Source: PALSA-129 sp050014595 (GTDB lineage Bacteria > Acidobacteriota > Terriglobia > Bryobacterales > Bryobacteraceae). Taken from it: DNA of 64,000 bases. The position numbers and the translations under genes are program-made. This document shows, one piece after another, positions 60,484 to 64,000 of the stretch. The notes under the pieces are model-generated. The model was not told the origin of the DNA. It saw only the letters and a program-made list of their open reading frames with translations, and made no database searches. Within the stretch, counting starts at the first letter, position 1; the number at the start of each line of letters is the position of its first letter. The stretch lies in NCBI GenBank assembly GCA_050014595.1, contig JBEKDA010000016.1, positions 1-64,000 of the forward strand, given 5' to 3'.

Positions 60484-62055
60484 TTGGAAACGATTTTTCA
60501 ATCCATCGAGATACTGAGCAAGGAAAAAGGCATCGATCCGCAAATCGTATTCGACGCGGTCAAGGACGCGATGCTGATTGCCGCCCGCAAGCATTACCGC
60601 ACCAATGAAGATTACGTGGCGGACATGGACCCGAAGACCGGCGCCATCCAGCTCTATGCCGTGAAAAAAGCGGTGGAGACGGTGGAAGACCCGGTGCACG
60701 AAATGACGCTGGCGGAAGCGCGCCGCATCATGCCGGAGGCCGAAGTCGGGTCTGAAATTCGCCTCCAGAAGAAGACCGACGCCCTGGGGCGGATTTCCGC
60801 GCAGACCGCCAAACAGGTGATTTTCCAGAAGGTGCGGGAAGCCGAACGCGAGACCGTTTTCAACGAATACTCGGGGCGCACCGGCGAGCTGGTGAACTGC
60901 ACCATCAAGCGGGTGGAAGGGCCGGACTACATTCTGGACCTGGGCAAGACCGAAGCCAAGCTGCCCAAGAAGGAACAGTCGCGCCTGGAAAGCTACAGCG
61001 TGAGCGATCGCGTCCGTTGCGTGATTCGCCTGGTGGATAAATCGAGCAAGGGCCCCGGCGTGCTGGTGTCGCGCGCGGCGCCGGAGCTGGTGATGCGGCT
61101 GTTCGAACAGGAAGTGCCGGAAATTTACGACGGCACGGTGGCCATCAAGGGCTGCGCGCGCGAGGCTGGCGAGCGGACCAAGATCGCGGTGCAGAGCCGC
61201 GACCGCGACGTGGACAGCGTGGGCGCCTGCGTGGGCATGAAGGGCATGCGGGTGCAGTCCATCATCCGCGAGTTGCGCGGCGAGAAGATCGACATCATCG
61301 AGTATTCCGACGATGCGGTGGTGTTTGCCACGCACGCGCTGAGCCCTGCGAAAGTCAGCCGGATTACGATCCTCGATCCGCTGGAAAAGCACATGGAAGT
61401 GATCGTGGACGATTCGCAGCTCTCGCTCGCCATCGGCAAGAAGGGGCAGAACGTGCGCCTCGCGGCCAAGCTGCTGAACTGGAAGATCGATATCAAGAGC
61501 GAAGAAGAGAAGCGGCAGGAAGTGGAATCGCAGATGGCAGCGCTGGTGGCGCCGGGCGCGCCGGTATCGGTGCTGATCGAGTACGGGCTTTCCGAGAAAC
61601 TGGTGGAGAAGCTGGTAGAGACGGGAATTGGCACCATCGAGCAACTGGGAAGCATGACGCCGGAGCAACTGGAAGAGATCCAGGACGTGGGGCCGCAGGT
61701 AGTGGAGACCATCCAGGAAGCGGTGAACGCTTACTACAGCCAGTTCGAAGAGCCGCCAGCGGCCGAGGCGGTGGAAGCCGCGGCCGAGGCGGCGGTGGAA
61801 GCAGAGACGGCGGTGGAAGCAGAGACGGCGGTGGAAGCAGAGACTGCGGTGGAAGCAGAGAGCGCAGTGGAAGCAGAGTCGGCGGCGGAAGCAGAGACCG
61901 CGGCCGACGAAGCGGCTTCGCCGGAAGTGGAAGTGGCGGCGGAGCAGTTTGGTACGATAGGAGACGCGGGTTCCCCCACTCACAATCCGTCGGAAGGTCA
62001 CGGCCCGGAAGGGACCGAACCGGACGAGGGCGCCCCGGCTGAAAGCGGCGAGTAA
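60484..62055 (+). CDS. nusA: Transcription termination/antitermination factor NusA
   Basis: 523 residues from a TTG start. It binds RNA polymerase and RNA. Domain order: NTD (IFQSIEILSKEKGIDPQIVFDAVKDAMLIAARKHY), S1 domain (about 130-200), KH1 and KH2 (VGACVGMKGMRVQSIIRELRGEKIDII; SLAIGKKGQNVRLAAKLLNWKIDI), one helix-hairpin-helix repeat (QLGSMTPEQLEEIQDVG). The tail from about residue 425 is acidic and Ala/Glu-rich with a six-copy 18-bp DNA repeat, giving AVEAET units, and ends in GEGAPAESGE-like acidic sequence. The tail is unusual for NusA. Confidence 0.95.
   Translation: METIFQSIEILSKEKGIDPQIVFDAVKDAMLIAARKHYRTNEDYVADMDPKTGAIQLYAVKKAVETVEDPVHEMTLAEARRIMPEAEVGSEIRLQKKTDALGRISAQTAKQVIFQKVREAERETVFNEYSGRTGELVNCTIKRVEGPDYILDLGKTEAKLPKKEQSRLESYSVSDRVRCVIRLVDKSSKGPGVLVSRAAPELVMRLFEQEVPEIYDGTVAIKGCAREAGERTKIAVQSRDRDVDSVGACVGMKGMRVQSIIRELRGEKIDIIEYSDDAVVFATHALSPAKVSRITILDPLEKHMEVIVDDSQLSLAIGKKGQNVRLAAKLLNWKIDIKSEEEKRQEVESQMAALVAPGAPVSVLIEYGLSEKLVEKLVETGIGTIEQLGSMTPEQLEEIQDVGPQVVETIQEAVNAYYSQFEEPPAAEAVEAAAEAAVEAETAVEAETAVEAETAVEAESAVEAESAAEAETAADEAASPEVEVAAEQFGTIGDAGSPTHNPSEGHGPEGTEPDEGAPAESGE
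61792..61899 (+). repeat. 18-bp tandem repeat in nusA (six copies)
   Basis: The unit gcggtggaagcagagacg is repeated six times, the first two or three identical and later ones diverging at single bases. Each copy encodes AVEAET or a close variant, so the array stays in frame and lengthens the acidic tail of NusA. Confidence 0.9.
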
Positions 62056-62130
62056 GGCTGCCACGGTGCCTGTGACAGGGAAGTACCGCCTGTGCGGCGG
62101 AAGAAGCGGTAGAAGCAGATAGTTTTCTCT

Positions 62131-64000
62131 ATGAAGAAGATTCGAATCAACGAGCTGGCAAGGGAGTTGGAAGTCAAGGCCCACGAGATCCTGGACCGGC
62201 TACCCGAACTCGGCGTAACGGAAAAAAAGACGCACTCCAGCTCGATCGATGAAGACGTAGCGATAAAGCTGCGTCGTCTCTACGGTTTCGACACACCGGC
62301 GGAAACCGAGGCGGAACGCGAGCCGGCTCAAGAAAGCGCGGCGCCAACGGAAATCATGGAAACGGCGGAGGCGCCGGCGGCCCTGGCCCCACACGCACAC
62401 ATTGAGACCGCCGTGCACGAAGCGCCGGCGGCCCAAGCGGCCGGCCAGACGGCAGTGGAGGAGCTGAGGGCGACACCGGGAAGCGCGGCGCCCATCCGGC
62501 CGCCGCTGGCCCTTGGCAGGCCGATCCATCCGCCGGTAGCGGGCGTAGGAACGACCGTGCCGCGGCCGGAAGGCCCGCGGGCGGCGCCGGCTCCGCCGCC
62601 GCCCCAAGCGCCGCCCGCGGCCGTGATTGCGCCGGGACGTCCGGCGATTCCGGCCGCGAAACCGTTGCCCGGACCCGCGGCTTCCTCTCCGCGTCCAGGA
62701 CAGATTCTCTCGGGCCCGCGCCAACCATTTCCCACGGCGCCGGGGGAAGGAACACGTATTTCCGGTCCGGGCGCGGCAATGCCCGGGATGGCGGCCAGAC
62801 CCGTAGTAGCAGGCCGGCCGAGGGCGGCAGGAACGCCTGGGCCGGGCGCTTTAGCATCCGCGCCGGCGCCTGAGCCTGCGGCCGCAACGGGTGGTTCGAT
62901 GCCTTTGACCACCGCACGGACATTAGTCGGACAGCCCGCGGCACGGCCGGTGGTTCCACCGCGTCCGGACCTGGTGGCCAAGCTGGGCACGCCGAGACCG
63001 GCCATGCCCGCGCTGCCCGCATCTCCGCACCCGGGTGTTCCGAGACAGCCCAGCTCGCCGGTGCCGGGCCAACCGATCTATCGCGGACCGATCCGGCCGG
63101 GACAGCCCATGGTGGCCAAAACGGGTGTGCGCCCCGTTACTCCGGGCGTACGTCCAGCCGGACCAAGGCCCCAGCATCCGACCTCGCGAGGCCGGATGGA
63201 GCCGGGCCTGGCGCCCCCTCCGATGGAGCAACCACGCGGACGCCCCGGCGACAAACGTCCCTCGCGCCCGCAGCCCAGGGAGCGCCAGGAACAGGAGCGG
63301 ATGCTGCGGCCGGCCCGCCGCCAGGTGGAAGCCGGTCCTCCGCCCATCAATCGCGAGATCACCATTTCGGAAGGCATCACGGTAAAGGAGCTTTGCGAAA
63401 AGCTGGATGTGAAGGCCGCCCTGGTGATGAAGAAGCTGATGGACCGCAGTATCTTTGCGACCATCAACCAGACACTGGATTCGAAGCTGGCAACGGAAGT
63501 GGCGCGCGAATTCGGCGCTTCCACCGCGACCGTGAGTTACGAAACAGAAGCCATGCAGGCGGTGGAAGAAGCCGAGGAAACCAAGGACCTGCACAAGCGC
63601 GCGCCGGTGGTGACCATCATGGGGCACGTGGACCATGGAAAGACGTCGCTGCTGGACGCCATCCGCGAAGCCAACGTGGCGGCGCGCGAAGCCGGCGGGA
63701 TCACTCAGCACATCGGCGCGTACCAGGTGGAGATGAACGGCAAGAAGATCGTGTTCATCGACACGCCGGGCCACGAGGCCTTCACGCGCATGCGCGCCCG
63801 CGGCGCGAAAGTAACGGATATCGTGATTCTGGTGGTGGCGGCGGACGACGGCGTGATGCCGCAGACGCTCGAAGCCATCGACCACGCCAGGGCGGCCAAG
63901 GTTCCGATCATCGTGGCGATCAACAAGATCGACAAGGCCGACGCCCAGCCCGAGCGCATTAAACAGCAATTGGCCGACCGCGGCCTGCTGGCAGAAGATT
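62131..64000 (+). CDS. infB: Translation initiation factor IF-2, N-terminal part
   Basis: At least 623 codons, running past the right edge. The start KKIRINELARELEVKAHEILDRLPELGV is the IF2_N domain. A Pro/Ala/Gly/Arg-rich linker of roughly 350 residues (about 55-405) follows, then a second IF2_N-like region ITISEGITVKELCEKLDVKAALVMKKLM. The GTPase domain opens with VVTIMGHVDHGKTSLLD (G1), GGITQHIGAY (G2), FIDTPGHEAF (G3) and INKIDKAD (G4). The rest, including the C-terminal fMet-tRNA domain, lies outside the window. Confidence 0.96.
   Translation, partial: MKKIRINELARELEVKAHEILDRLPELGVTEKKTHSSSIDEDVAIKLRRLYGFDTPAETEAEREPAQESAAPTEIMETAEAPAALAPHAHIETAVHEAPAAQAAGQTAVEELRATPGSAAPIRPPLALGRPIHPPVAGVGTTVPRPEGPRAAPAPPPPQAPPAAVIAPGRPAIPAAKPLPGPAASSPRPGQILSGPRQPFPTAPGEGTRISGPGAAMPGMAARPVVAGRPRAAGTPGPGALASAPAPEPAAATGGSMPLTTARTLVGQPAARPVVPPRPDLVAKLGTPRPAMPALPASPHPGVPRQPSSPVPGQPIYRGPIRPGQPMVAKTGVRPVTPGVRPAGPRPQHPTSRGRMEPGLAPPPMEQPRGRPGDKRPSRPQPRERQEQERMLRPARRQVEAGPPPINREITISEGITVKELCEKLDVKAALVMKKLMDRSIFATINQTLDSKLATEVAREFGASTATVSYETEAMQAVEEAEETKDLHKRAPVVTIMGHVDHGKTSLLDAIREANVAAREAGGITQHIGAYQVEMNGKKIVFIDTPGHEAFTRMRARGAKVTDIVILVVAADDGVMPQTLEAIDHARAAKVPIIVAINKIDKADAQPERIKQQLADRGLLAED

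Noticed and set aside
59425..62184. A very long open frame on the minus strand across rimP and nusA
   Set aside because: It is the antisense of two certain genes in a GC-rich genome; only its last 97 codons, the NadS-type gene, are real.
1..64000. CRISPR arrays and rRNA genes
   Set aside because: No regularly spaced repeats with unique spacers and no rRNA-like segments were seen; the only regular arrays are the nusA repeat and the TCACGTGA triplet.

Overview
The window looks like chromosome of a high-GC soil-type bacterium, most probably an Acidobacteriota member of the Solibacter/Bryobacter kind. The reasons are a VWFA-related protein of the type typical of that phylum, many Tat-exported Gfo/Idh/MocA oxidoreductases together with DUF1080 proteins, a REP-associated Y1 transposase with palindromic repeats, and generally G/C-ending codons. 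This is inferred from gene content; no rRNA marker is present.

Layout. 0-2.1 kb: an accessory, AT-richer edge with a 22-bp inverted repeat, a protein made of two Trypco2-like domains, a serine recombinase and an orphan gene. 2.3-10 kb: a class V aminotransferase, a broken REP-associated transposase inside a four-block mirrored inverted repeat, a DinB protein, gamma-glutamyltransferase, a DUF72 protein, a STAS protein, tRNA-Val(GAC), a lipoprotein and a YbaK-type deacylase. 10-30 kb: a dense oxidative sugar-metabolism region with five Gfo/Idh/MocA proteins, two DUF1080 (3-keto-glycoside hydrolase type) proteins, one ThuA protein, two TIM-barrel isomerases and an MFS carrier. It includes a tightly packed operon (14.3-21.2 kb) that joins a Tat-type oxidoreductase to a seven-heme membrane cytochrome, an Agl23-like glycosyltransferase, ApbE and a secreted discoidin-like protein.

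29.8-31 kb: a 0.8-kb insert carrying a ribbon-helix-helix-like gene and a small partner gene, bounded by 68-bp direct copies of the upstream gene's 3' end. 31-40.5 kb: an Nramp-like carrier with non-canonical motifs, a duplicated-domain membrane protein, an SMR-like gene pair, an HpnI/GT21-like glycosyltransferase, asparagine synthase, an ArnT-like GT39 enzyme and an SQD1-type UDP-sulfoquinovose synthase; together these suggest glycolipid or envelope glycan work. 40.6-47.9 kb: a hemerythrin pseudogene, DedA, a YheT-type hydrolase, class II aldolase, small proteins and a large Tat-exported PL26/PcRGLX-like lyase. 47.9-49.6 kb: a two-gene ATPase plus TOPRIM-like unit that resembles OLD/AbiL-type phage defence.

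49.6-64 kb: carA-carB, an intergenic region with nested hairpins and a HicB remnant, a cyclophilin lipoprotein, bacteriohemerythrin, an NHL-repeat protein, the VWFA-related protein, a NadS-type regulator with a YdeI-like protein, and finally the conserved rimP-nusA-infB operon behind a hairpin leader; infB runs off the right edge. The strongest candidates for something new are the cytochrome-linked sugar oxidation operon, the ATPase/TOPRIM pair and the direct-repeat-bounded two-gene insert.
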